DNA of 64,000 nt from Agelas oroides (lineage: Eukaryota > Porifera > Demospongiae > Agelasida > Agelasidae), in the NCBI GenBank assembly GCA_949130485.1, contig OX422183.1:186001-250000 (forward strand). Reading direction: 5' to 3'. The first letter of the stretch is position 1; each line of letters starts with the position of its first letter. The translations under genes were made by a program, and so were the position numbers. Below the pieces are notes generated by a model. It was given only the letters and a program-made list of their open reading frames with translations. It had not been told where the DNA came from and made no database searches. Of the stretch, positions 35,401 to 47,200 are shown piece by piece.

Positions 35401-35809
35401 CCTGAAATCTAAAACTGCAAAGCTAAAAGCACTTAAATGCCAGCTTGATTTCAGGAAGAAAGTGCTACAGCAAAACTACCGAGACAAAACCGTTTTCCAA
35501 GCCACTGTCAAGGGTAAAAAACTGAGTGTAGATGAAGTGACTCACAACTTGCTTAAGCTGCTATCAACTGGATCTGAATGCAATACACCACCCCAGCTAC
35601 CAGAAGACTCAGAAGCTGCTGACCTAGTGGGCAAGAGAATCTGCCATAGATGGCTGGTTGCAGATGATGAGGAATGGTTTACAGGACTTATTTTGAGTGT
35701 TGTACCTGGAACGAATGATTGGTTTAATGTAAAATATGATGGCGAGGACCAAATCCTTACGCTTAATCTTTTTGAAGATATGCGAAGTGGTGATTTGTAT
35801 CTTTTGTAA
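32444..35809 (+). CDS. Two-exon transposase-like gene of the inner transposon
   Basis: Exon 1 is 32444-34061 and exon 2 is 34371-35809. The 309-nt intron has a GTATAT donor and a TCTAATACAG acceptor, and splicing keeps frame (phase 1), giving about 1,018 residues that read through KEAGTVRLIRTACKAF. The N-terminal third is followed by a long coiled coil (roughly residues 125-300). A conserved core holds HSDGTSKFGQ (Asp near 382) and NNFFCGLHLLVG (near 494-505). Exon 2 has FRGNRFNILFHNGGALYF, a basic helix and a Tudor-like C-terminus (HRWLVADDEEWF ... VKYDGED). The position inside an element with TIRs and TSDs supports a transposase. The DGT and CGLH motifs are candidate parts of an RNase-H-like active site, but I cannot name the family. 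Confidence 0.8.
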
Positions 35810-37248
35810 GTTGATTTTGTGAATATTAGCTTACAATCAAGAGCACTGCATAGGTTGAATTTCATGCACACCAAATTATATTTATTAGCTAGCCAGTGAT
35901 ACTATTAGACTTTGAAATTTCAAGGCCTATGCAATGAATGGTGGTGCTTCAACCATGTTGATCTATAAGAAAACTATGCTATTTTATAATTAGAAATCAT
36001 GCATATGAAAATAAGGTTTTCACCAAAGACCCTGACTAAATTTGATTCATTCAGGCAGGTTTTGATGTGTTGAGATTCATTCAAAAAACCGTAAGTAGTA
36101 AAACTACTCACGCATCATGGTCAGAAACCGATCAGGTCCTCTTTATGACTATGTCCTTGAACGTTGAGGGTGTAGCAATAAGTAGTGATTTTATTCACCC
36201 CCCAGAAAGTCCAGGATAACTTACAGAGCTCATCTGAGCTCACAGATCAGTTCCAGAGCGCCATTTTTGTGAAAACCGTATCTTCATATCTGTTTCCGTT
36301 CCCGAGTTATATGCGTTTGAAGAGCTGAACTTCTGGCTGGCGCAATGCGCTGCATACGACCCCGCCTGCCGTTTTATATACACGAGATTTAGAAATTTAC
36401 GGTAGAAAATTTTCACTACGTCTTTTAACGTTCCTTCTCGTATCTCATAAACCGCTGAATGGATTTTCATGCGGTAAACGGCGTTGGATATCTCAGTGCC
36501 AGGAGCATCAAGTGGTGTATGTTTTAGGGTGGCTTGAGGCAATTTTAATTTTCGTCCGACATGGCTACTCTATTTGCTAGGGCACGTACGCGTGCCCCAG
36601 TGTGCCCCAGCCTGGCTACGCCACTGCTATAGCGTATGGATAGTAGCAAATGTTTACATGAGCGTGCAGGAATATCATTTTACATCTGAAACAGCATGCA
36701 ATGACACTGCTAGTGTCCTAAATCACCAATGCAATGACATCAACAGTGTCATTGCATGCTGTTTGAGGTGTAAAATGAACGGTTAGTAACCCCACGGGTG
36801 CAAGTCCAAGCTAATAATGGACTTATGCATCGACTGTCGTGGGTATGAATATGATCACTGCACTTTCCCTGCAAATCCGGGAAAATTGTGTGAATTCCGT
36901 GGAGAGAGATAGGTTCTCCTATATCAAATCAATGTCGTAGATTTCGAATTTTAGTGTTGCTTGCAGGTTTGACGTTGTGCTTTTCAGTTATTGTCAGTTA
37001 TTTATTGTTTTAATAGCATATTAATATAACAAGGAATTACAGAGCCACAAAATGGGAGAAAATGGGTTGCAAAATCGACTTCTACGCCTTCACTTTGCCA
37101 AGGAACCTTTGTTTCTACAATGCCGCCCTTGTAGCTCGCAAACAACTTGGTTAATTATAAGAGGTAGGGCTGGGCCGTACGGCCCAATAGAAAATCACGT
37201 ACAATATATTGGCCGCATGGGGTCAAAGTCCGACATCACTACTATGGT

Positions 37249-38058
37249 GATAACTAGATGAATGCAGGGCATTGTGGGGCGAGCCTGAGCAAGCAGCATG
37301 CCAAGGACTAAAATTGTGCATACGCAGTTCGTATACACGCGTGCCCTTTCGCACTTCTTGTCGAGGTGTCGAAGTTGGCGTGGCGTTTAGTAAGAAGTGA
37401 AGTTGCTGTTTGTCTACTGTGCCTCATCCGAGTGTATAAATGACAAAGGCAGTGTTGTACATTATTCACACAGGAATGACCTCGTAATTGAAAGTCTTCA
37501 ATTCCATTGGCCAACCCACATCTAGTTTTCTGCTTAGGGATGAGAAACAATGAACTGATTTGGAAGAGGCTAACATGCAATTTTTTGTGTACACAATCAC
37601 CGTTATGGTTTTATCAATTTTTGTTGTAAACAACATGACATTAGTGTGATATAAAAGTGATGACATAATATTTCCTGTTTACATGAGAGCTTACATTGGA
37701 GTTTCTATTGACCAAATGAGCTTCAAATGGTGTATGGTGGTAGTTTTTATACACATTGCCAGTGAGTTAGTGGATGTTGGTTGGTTCAGTTTTTCCATTA
37801 GGGCTGTGTCATTGCTATCTCAACACCATTGTTGGTAGCCACAAAAGTTTTCCATATTTTCTGTGACATCATATGGTTTGAAGTTGCAAGGCCTATTAAA
37901 GATCACATGAATCATTCCATTTTCTCTGAGAGTTTCAACTCAAGGTTGCTGAACGTCGTGCTGGCTAGAAGAGTCTACATTTTGCATCATGATTGTGTCT
38001 GGCAGATTGTGTAGTGGAGACAACCGTGGCAAATGCTTCTCATTCTTGCTTACCTGGG
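37249..38058. other. No gene supported
   Basis: Remainder of the transposon's target repeat (to about 37290, including GGGGCGAGCCTGAGC, whose inverse is near 38493) and then sequence with no feature I can support. Confidence 0.4.
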
Positions 38059-38134
38059 TAGCCTCGTTCCCAGGCTCTCCCCGCTAAGAAGGGCCCTCCC
38101 CCCTCTTAGTGGGGAGAGCCTGGGAACGAGGCTA
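38059..38134. mobile_element. 76-bp micro-MITE of the TAGCCTCG family
   Basis: Two inverted arms of about 26 bp (TAGCCTCGTTCCCAGGCTC...) around a short loop. Flanks TACCTGGG and CACCTGGG match in seven of eight bases. It is essentially only terminal inverted repeats. Confidence 0.8.
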
Positions 38135-38518
38135 CACCTGGGTACAGTTCACTGAAATCACACAGCTATTGCTTGAATTCTTTGTTGTTAAAGATCACCT
38201 GACGGATGGCGTCCTTTTCCTCCTTGACGTCGTCTTCTCTAGCGATCACGGAAGCCATGTACGCTAATGCGATATTGGAAGCCCTACATCTTCGTGCGAC
38301 CAAGCGCGGCGCGCGGGTGATTCTCTTGCGGTTACGGAAGCCATGTATGCGAATGCGATATTGGAAGCCCTACATACTTCGTGCGACCAAGCGCGGCGCG
38401 CGGGTGACGGTCGTACGATAATGATAATAATAATAATAATAATGATGATAATACATATATGATTTCGTCCAGCTGTACCGTCTATGTGGGGCTCGCTCAG
38501 GCTCGCCCCAATTATATA

Positions 38519-38908
38519 TTATCATACGTCTAACTCACGCTAATGTATGGGAGTCAATGGGGAAGCCTTGCAGCTGCACACAGTTTATAAAAAGCCGTAT
38601 TTTTTACTGCAAGTCACGCGAGAATCCGTATCAGTACTGCAAGTCACGCGAGAATCCGTATCAGGTACTACAAGTCACGCGAGAATCCGTATCAGGTACT
38701 ACAAGTCACGTGCGCTGCGTCGGACCGTGCAATGAAATCGAAGGTTCGTATGATAAAATCATTATCACCATAGTACCAAGCTATACCGGAGAAAATATCA
38801 CGAGTTTGTTGCCGTTGGCATTGTTACTCGTGCTGCGCACTCGTAACAATACAGACGGCAACAAACTCGTGATATTTTCCGGTATAGCTTTGTACTATGG
38901 TGATAATT
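38519..38908. repeat. Second copy of the foldback-bearing dispersed repeat
   Basis: Matches 26040-26410. It holds three full units and a partial unit with AGTCACGCGAGAATCCGTAT and an intact foldback at 38760-38908 (arms start ATTATCACCATAGTACC, loop near TGCTGCG). It shows the unoccupied target of the large transposon. Confidence 0.8.
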
Positions 38909-38967
38909 ATATATTAACGCGGAAGTTGTTCCATATCAACGTCATTGACTCGAACGGTTTTAGCATA

Positions 38968-39446
38968 GATAATATAACCTTACCGGAATTTTCAGGTTTG
39001 TTGTCCGCGCCCTTTTGGTTTATAACTTGCGCATGCGCATGCTGCCTGTCTAAAAAACCTGTTTGGCTGCATGCATGAAGCAGTTTAGGCGCCTGAGGGA
39101 CTTAGATTTTACAATATAGTGACTATCTACCTGGTCTGTGAACGTGGCTTCACATCACCGGTCTCCTCGAACATCTTCAAGTATCGTCTCACAGTCCGTT
39201 CAGACACACTGTGTAGCTGGCCTATATCCTGTGGAGAAGCATGCCAGGCGAGGACAATCCAGATTATTCGCCATCGCAAATCGAGGGAGTACGGAATAGG
39301 CATGACTAAAGCCAGAAGACGGTGCTTTTGTTGTTTGGATTTACCGCGGCACATAATCTGGGTCAAAGTTCAAGCAATTGTGCGCATGCGTATTCGGTAT
39401 TGGACAACAAACCTGAAAATTCCGGTACGGAAAGGTTATATTATCT
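38968..39446. mobile_element. Tc1/mariner-like non-autonomous element
   Basis: Ends GATAATATAACC and inverse with about 45-bp imperfect inverted repeats that include GGAATTTTCAGGTTTGTTGT. Flanked by TA on both sides. It carries a fragment of a helix-turn-helix transposase on the minus strand. Confidence 0.7.
39127..39366 (-). pseudogene. Transposase helix-turn-helix fragment
   Basis: About 79 residues with YSLDLRWRIIWIVLAW and SERTVRRYLKMFEETGDV, the N-terminal DNA-binding part seen in IS630/Tc1-type transposases. No catalytic DDE/D region follows, so it is a truncated remnant within the TA-flanked element. Confidence 0.65.
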
Positions 39447-39739
39447 ATGAGCACGTGAAGTTGGCATGCAGCTGCGGTTATTCTACTTCCGTAGAGAACT
39501 TGACGATCGATTGATTCCCAAACGATTGCATATGTTGCTACTTTCATACAGCAGTTGACGTACTTGTGCTGGATTTGACAAGGAACGCAGTATGCGTAAC
39601 GTCCACAAGAAACGGGCGCGGGATAAGCAGAACTATCTGCGAAACAAAGAAAGCAAAAGGCAAGCGTCCCGTAACAAGTACTGGAAGAACCCGGAAAAAC
39701 ACTCTTACTCTCCAAGGGTTCCTTTACCACAGTTATGCC

Positions 39740-40640
39740 TTACCTCTTATGACCTATGTACCTGCCACCCACCATACACAACCTACACACACCTGCCCAC
39801 AATGTATAACCAGCTATAGAAACTGTTCCTTGGACAACACACAACATACAGTGTTACAACCCTGTCATACAACAGAACAGGTAGACAGTCATGTATATAC
39901 CACAGTGCCTTAGAACAACCACTCACACACACATGCACATACCCAATTAGACAACAGTTACACCCATGATTCCATTGTCAAGTGGATAAGTGCAAACAGC
40001 TAACATCCTCCAGAAATCCATCAACATCAACAATAAACTACATAACAAGTCATTTCACTTGGGGTGTGGTTACACAACAACAACAACAAAAAAAAACAGA
40101 AACAAGTCACAAAAAAGTTTGCCAAACGCAAACAAGCACATGTAGGGATGAAATCCTCAAAAACCAACCAAACAAGACGGGAACGACACCACAATACTTT
40201 TACACCATCCCTACATCTTGTGCCATTTTGCCACCTGTACACAACACAAAACCCTCTACATTTGTACTTATTAGCCCACACCAACCACAAACAAACATAG
40301 TACTTCACTCCATTCAACTATCTCACAGAATAACCCATCCTTCACAAAGCATTACAAAATTACCACTACTCACTTCACAGCCACCTGTATACAAGACAAC
40401 CCATATCTATCATGCTAAACAGGCATAAAACTTAACAACATAATGCACATTCCAACATAACACACACACTCACTCCACACCTTCTACACACAACTTGGAC
40501 CATACCTGCTACACTCAGTAGCAACCACCAACAACACAACATACTCACTATGCACAACACACCCACGCCACACCCTTCCATCTACAAGACAACCCTCTTC
40601 TACACACAACTAAAAAACAAATACAAACACACAGTTTTGG
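39740..40640. repeat. Strongly strand-skewed A/C-rich block with inverted arm
   Basis: The plus strand is almost G-free over long stretches (for example 40436-40500 and 40550-40630). The left arm (40106-40232) of a 127-bp inverted repeat lies here; the right arm is 40639-40766. The open frames are low-complexity and I do not call genes. Confidence 0.6.
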
Positions 40641-40766
40641 CAAAATGGCACAAGATGTAGGGATGGTGTAAAAGTATTGTGGTGTCGTTCCCGTCTTGTT
40701 TGGTTGGTTTTTGAGGATTTCATCCCTACATGTGCTTGTTTGCGTTTGGCAAACTTTTTTTGTGAC
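40639..40766. repeat. Right arm of 127-bp inverted repeat
   Basis: Near-perfect reverse complement of 40106-40232, with about 405 bp between arms. Probably the termini of a foldback element. No clear target duplication. Confidence 0.75.
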
Positions 40767-41299
40767 TTTATAACTCATGTTTTCATGAGTCGATCACATC
40801 ATAACTTGAACAGTAGTTCATTCAATAGCTTCACAGCGCCAGAGCTCTACCATCACACTGCGTGCTCCACTAGTCTTGCAAGCCAGACCTTTCAGCGCCG
40901 ATCGCTCCAGTATCCAGCACCCTTCCCCTCAGCGTGCTGGATACTGAATGCTCCATGCAGTCATCATCAGGGTGAAAGTGACGACTGGAGCATTCAGTTG
41001 AAATGTTGGCAAGTTATTTTCCGAGCTCAAGTTGGTAACAGATGACCTTCTCTTCAAATAACTGAGAAGCCATTGAAGGTTGTAAACTCCAATTGGAGTA
41101 ATGTTACCTGTGGATGACATGTAGAGACAAATGGTGCCTTCCAACGGTGACAGTTTGCAGGCAGGATCTCAAACCTCCCATCATCAATGAGACAATGTGC
41201 TGAAGATTGTTTACAGGCCAACGAATATATGTAAATCAGAAAAAGAAAAGTGATGCCAAGTGATAAAAATAAAAGATGGAAAACTCAAAACAAGAGCTG

Positions 41300-44200
41300 T
41301 CAGTTCAAAGTCTTGCGACATCGCCGGGAGCCACAGTTGCACGGGATCTTTGCCTCTTCAATGGGGAACTTGTAGTCATACGTAAGCTCCTCTCCCGGTA
41401 CAATCCTGCGGGGGAGAGGGGAGGAGGAACACTCACTATAGGTGGTTCCAGAAGAAGACAAGTTTATGTGCACAAAAATTTCACTCAGGCCAGGATTAGC
41501 TTGATGTTATCCATGTGCCAAATCCTAGCCTCGTTCCTAGGCCCCGCCCAGCTTTCCGTCGCTTATTAGTACGGTAAAGCGGGAGAGGGCCTGGTATCTT
41601 TTCTCACGTGAGTGACATCAGGATAGAAAGGATGGTAGAAGGGGTTTAATTGTGCGTGGGCGCACCGGGCCCAGAACACCGAAAAGAGCCAAGGTACCAG
41701 GTAACTTACCACACGTATCTAGCTAGCGGGAGGCGACTATCTTACACACCAAGCGTTGAGCGTGTAGTCGGTTTAAAATACACGAAACGCAGCCTGTTAG
41801 TTCTGCAAAATTTCGCCATTTTCCGATTACGTCATGCTCACGTGAGAAAAGATACCAGGCTCTCCACGGCTTTTCCGTACTGCAAGCGACGGAAAGCTGG
41901 GCAGGGCCTGGGAACGAGGCTACCAAATCCCATTCAAAACAGATAATACAGTGTAATTAGCTCAGAAGTGCCCTAAAGGTCAAGTGAGGTGGATTACAGC
42001 AGAGATAACAGAGATGGAATGGATTTTGCCAAAATTTACGAACAAACTGCGGCAAAACGCTGCTGTCACATCCACGCTACAGCACGCCTCGTCAGGCAAT
42101 GCTTACTAACAGACTTATCTCCTGTGTAGGTCCAAGCTGTATGTATACATATCAATTATTCCACAGTATCATGCATGCTCAGGTGCTATGCTGAATTAGC
42201 ACTCAACGAAGAGAGGTTGGAGAGGGAGTGCTTACTTTCTGAGGGCAAATATCATAATCTTCTTCTGTCCGTCGACAGTGATGACCTTTGAGTAGCAGTT
42301 TGGCTGCAGAGAGAAACATAACACAATGTAAGCGTCGTACCCAGGCCTCTCCCTTTTTTTGTTCTTTGGTTCTTCTGTGTATTATACTGAACGCAAACCA
42401 AAGAGCAAAAAATGGGAGCGGCCTGGGAACGAGGCTACCCAGGCCGCTCGTTGAGGCTAAAAACAATGTGACTGCGCAGGCCTCCACTCACACATCCACA
42501 ACAAGACTCAAAATGCACAACATAAATTAGTTGCTTTCTGATATACATACATGTGTAAGTGCTAAGATACACATGTACAAAGATTTGGCATGCATCAGTG
42601 ATTAGAACCCCTTAGGCCACCATTCAATATTTCGACTGACATACTAAGACAGACAGGCTGATTGACTGACCATCCAGGCCTCCCCCTCACACGCTCACCT
42701 CACAGGCGTGGTTGATGAATCTAGCCTCATTGCCTGACATGGTCGCATCCACCACTTCATCCGAGTCGATGCGGAACATGTAACATCCAATACCCTGGTG
42801 AAATGGACAGACGGAATTCTCAATGAACATGTATCCATACACACACATACACACACACCCACACCCACACACACACACAACCCTCCTCCCCTCCCACACA
42901 CACACACACGACACACACACCTTGCTCTCATAGAGTTTTTCCCGCTTGTCGGTGAGCACAGATCGGATGACAGTGCCAGCATACTCAATCACCATCTCTC
43001 CGGGCTCAATCTCCCTAATGCAGTACAGCCCTAGACCATGGATGCCTGACTGGAACACGCCCACATGTTGCTTGTACGTCTTTTGAAGGTTACGGTAGCG
43101 CATAGCCATCGGCAGATCCAATGCTGACTGCATCCTGGGTGGAACAACACATTGGGCACTCAACTCACAGATTGTACACAAGTCCATCACTGCTGAGAAC
43201 AACTTGAACATTATTCTGTTCCATACGGCAATAGTGTTTAAAGTTCTGTATGAACTTTGCAGAAGTTCTACAGTGCTTTGAATGTGGTAACACGATTGAA
43301 ATATGCAATTGTTTGATTTTTTTGTGTACACAACTCACTTGGTGACTCCAGCATTCTCGGCTACTGCCATTGCAGCCTCTAGTGCTGCAGTGTCTACCTC
43401 AGGTTTGAGAGGGCGGAAGGAGGACGTCAGGAAACTAAACATGTCCCGTGGAGAGCGAACACTGGAGAAGAAAAGCACAAATATAAAAAGTATTTTACCT
43501 CCAAGACCGTTCAGCCCAAAGGCCAATCTTCAACTTAAGGAGAGGCACTTGACTTGGGAAGCGTGAGAGAGAAGCTATGAGAGAGAAGCTACGAGAGAGA
43601 AGCTTGGGACTTACCCACAAAATGGCTCAGTCCTAGCACTGCCACTGGGGTTGAATGCTGCTCTCTGAAGGGGAGAAAGGAGCAGGAAGGAGGAGGGAAG
43701 GATGAGAGGGCCAGGAAGGGTAGGAAAATGGAGTAAAACCCAGTGAGGAAGGGCAGGGCAGGTCATGAATGAGCTTACTGTTGCCTGCCAGCTGGAGAGC
43801 TTCTCAGGATGGTGGTATGTAAAGTGGTATCCACTGCACTTCTCAGAGTTGGGCAGCTGTTCCAACAGTTGGACCACCAGAGGATGACGGAGGCCAAACT
43901 GACGGTAGACGTCTGTACCTGCACAGAGGGAGGAGACCAGGTAGTTGGTGCCGGACCCAAGCACACTACACACACCTCTCACTCACCAGTGTAGGGGACG
44001 AAGGGCAGGTCTAGTTTGGCTCTCTGCAGCTGAAGCTCAGCAATCACTGAACACCACAACTCTGCAGGTGAGAAGACCATACGTACAATACCAGTGCAGG
44101 CTGCAGGGAAGGGGCCTGGTGGGCTTTAATTGGAAGGAGAGAGCCAAAGACTTCACATGTAGCATTGCTCTCCTCTACTACTACATACATGCACATCTTG

Positions 44201-47200
44201 GTTCTAAGACTCCCCACCCATCTCCGGCCCCCTTGGCTTTTTTAAGTTGCAAAATGTATAAAAACAGACCGAAAGTTGGGAGGCGCCTGGGAACGAGATT
44301 AGTCAGTTTGTTGAAATTATACTGATGTACATGCAATATAGCAATTCGTATGACGACAAATAGTATTTCCACTCAACCAATCAAAATGCTGCAATATTAT
44401 CATAGTAGTCGCTTGTCTGCACAATATGACAGACACACATTGACCTCTGACCTTCGAGGTTGTTGCTGGACCACTGCTCCCCTTGGGAGGTGGAGAGGGT
44501 GAAGGTGAGGGTGTGAGGGTTGGAGGGGAGACCTGCATGGAACCGCCTCACACAACACGATCGCTGTACAGCATCTGAGCTGTCCTGGGAAGGAAGAGGG
44601 GAGGAGAGGAGGAGAGCGGAGGAAGGAGAGGAGGGCGGTGGTCGACGCTTGGGAATACGAAAGTTTCTGATTGCTTCTGCGTTTGGGAAGTGAGATAGCT
44701 TGTGATCGTCAGTGGTGGGAGGGGAGGCGGGGATGCCGTACAGGACCAGCTGAGAGTGTTGTACTACTGGTACAAATCTTAGACTAGTGATTCCGTCCAG
44801 TGACAGGGCAGGTTTCACGGCTGGTGGTGGCGGGCTGGAGAGTCTCCTGCATAAACAACAGACAGAATATGTCAAGACTGAAATTTGAAGTTTTGTCAAA
44901 CACTGCAACAATCTCTAAGGTAGACACTCATTCTAGTTAACCCTTAACCTGAATCACAGCTTGCAAAATGTTGTCATATATGTCGTATAGCGGGAAAATT
45001 GGGCTAACCCTTAACCTGAATCTTAACCTACATGTACATCACAGCTTGCAAAATGTTATGTAACCCTCCATTATTGCATACTGCAAGTGATCAAAACCTG
45101 GGAACGAGGCTAGAACATCTTGTGTTACAGGGGTATGTACCTTTCTCTGTATCATATAATGCATGCCCATGCTGAAATTTGTGTCTTGTACAGACTCTCC
45201 TCACACTGCACTGCACCCGTGTCTAAATGTGCTTGTGAAAATTACTAAGTTTAGTCAATTAAAGTTCCTAGTGTGTCCAGTTTGTTTCAGAACCTTGGTT
45301 TACCTCTCACGGTGGCGGAGGGTGTCCCAGGTGGTGGTCAGCTCCCCGACTGTCACACAGGGACAGCCGAGGTCTGGAGCTTCCACCGTGGTACCCTCCA
45401 TTGAGGGGGCGTGGCTGGTCCACCAGTCCTCCTCCTCAGGAGCACTAAGTACGAGAGTGTAGGTACACGGGACAGAGGGACAACGCACACTCCAGAAGTC
45501 ACAGCGACACCTGCAGAGATCGCACACAACCAAATCATGAACCTTGAACTAAAATCCAAATCTGCCATAATATTTCTCAGTCTTTTGAACTTTCTCTCCC
45601 TCTATGATGGGGCAAATAAGCCGGGGCATACTCTTTCTCCCCACCTTACAGACGGAGAGAAAAAGTGAACTACATGTACATCCTTTTCCCCTTCAGTACA
45701 GTGAAAATTTCAAGTGTACCCCCTATACTCTTTTTCCCCATCATCAGAGGGAGAAAAAGTTCCGCAAGTTCCTACCTAACTAAACCCCATGTAATCATAC
45801 ACTGTGTGGCCAAAGAGCCAGGGAGGGGGCTGGAAACGAGGAGGGAACTTCACACAGTATAAACTTCATTCTCTTCTCTCCTCCCCACACACGAGGGCTA
45901 CAGCAGTACCTGTACTGGTCTGGCAGCAGCAAGTTTGGCATCTCTGAGAGTTCCGTGAGAGAGCCCAGACCCTGCACACACAGTGACCCTGGAACAAACA
46001 CACGAGGAGACGAACAAGGTCGCTAAGCTCACAGTGACCCTGGAACAAACACACAAGGAGACGAACAAGGTCGCTAAGCTCACAGCGACCCTGGGACAAA
46101 CACACGAGGAGACGAACAAGGTCGCTAAGATCACAGCGACCCTGGAACAAACACACGAGGAGACGAACAAGGTCGCTGAGCTCACAGCGACCCTGGAACA
46201 AACACACGAGGAGACGAACAAGGTCGCTGAGCTCACAGCGACCCTGGAACAAACACACGAGGAGACGAACAAGGTCGCTGAGCTCACAGCGACCCTGGAA
46301 CAAACACACGAGGAGACGAACAAGGTCGCTGAGCTCACAGCGACCCTGGAACAAACACACGAGGAGACGAACAAGGTCGCTAAGATCACAGCGACCCTGG
46401 AACAAACACACGAGGAGACGAACAAGGTCGCTAAGATCACAGCGACCCTGGAACAAACACACGAGGAGACGAACAAGGTCGCTAAGCTCACAGCGACCCT
46501 GGAACAAACACACGAGGAGACGAACAAGGTCGCTAAGCTCACAGCAACCCTGGAACAAACACACGAGGAGACGAACAAGGTCGCTAAGCTCACAGCGACC
46601 CTGGAACAAACACACGAGGAGACGAACAAGGTCGCTAAGCTCACAGCGACCCTGGAACAAACACACGAGGAGACGAACAAGGTCGCTAAGCTCACAGCAA
46701 CCCTGGAACAAACACACGAGGAGACGAACAAGGTCGCTAAGCTCACGGCGACCCTGGAACACATGAGGAGACGAACAAGGTCGCTAAGATCACAGCGACC
46801 CTGGAACAAACACACGAGGAGACGAACAAGGTCGCTAAGCTCACAGCGACCCTGGAACAAACACACGAGTAGACGAACAAGGTCGCTAAGATCACAGCGA
46901 CCCTGGAACAAACACACGCGGAGACGAACAAGGTCGCTAAGCTCACAGCGACCCTGGAACAAACACACGAGGAGACGAACAAGGTCGCTAAGCTCACAGC
47001 GACCCTGGAACAAACACACGAGGAGACGAACAAGGTCGCTAAGCTCACAGCGACCCTGGAACAAACACACGAGGAGACGAACAAGGTCGCTAAGCTCACG
47101 GCGACCCTGGAACACATGAGGAGACGAACAAGGTCGCTAAGATCACAGCGACCCTGGAACAAACACACGAGGAGACAAACAAGGTCGCTATCGCTAAGCT

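Larger units (their letters stand above)
31157..36567 (+). mobile_element. Inner copy of the same 5.4-kb transposon
   Basis: A complete 5,411-bp element, AGTGATGTCGGAC to GTCCGACATGGCTA, flanked by the 8-bp duplication CTCTATTT (31149-31156 and 36568-36575). Its 31822-36567 portion is the reverse complement of 26411-31156. Encoded proteins are identical in the two copies, so at least one transposition was very recent. It carries a nested MITE (31771-32196), a hairpin (31620-31721) and a two-exon gene. Confidence 0.92.
26411..37240 (-). mobile_element. Outer copy of 5.4-kb transposon, split by the inner copy
   Basis: Runs 26411-31156 and resumes at 36576-37240. It is flanked by the 8-bp direct repeat ACTATGGT (26403-26410, 37241-37248). 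The uninterrupted homologous target near 38893-38905 has a single copy. Ends are TAGCCATGTCGGAC at the left and, read inward from the right, AGTGATGTCGGAC. It is oriented so its gene is on the minus strand. The inner copy sits in the MITE that this copy carries. By known TSD lengths, 8 bp fits hAT, P or Zisupton-type elements; the protein does not let me choose. Confidence 0.9.

Noticed and set aside
39566..39820. Frame with RDKQNYLRNKESKRQASRNKYWKNPEK
   Set aside because: It resembles short basic repeat units seen in transposon-linked proteins of marine invertebrates, but only one or two units are present and no flanking domain supports a gene.
45866..46762. Minus-strand repeat protein [17 protein letters not shown]
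   Set aside because: It is the intronic 51-bp satellite in a frame that does not match the spliced KMT2 phase, and the true exon reads through in another frame.
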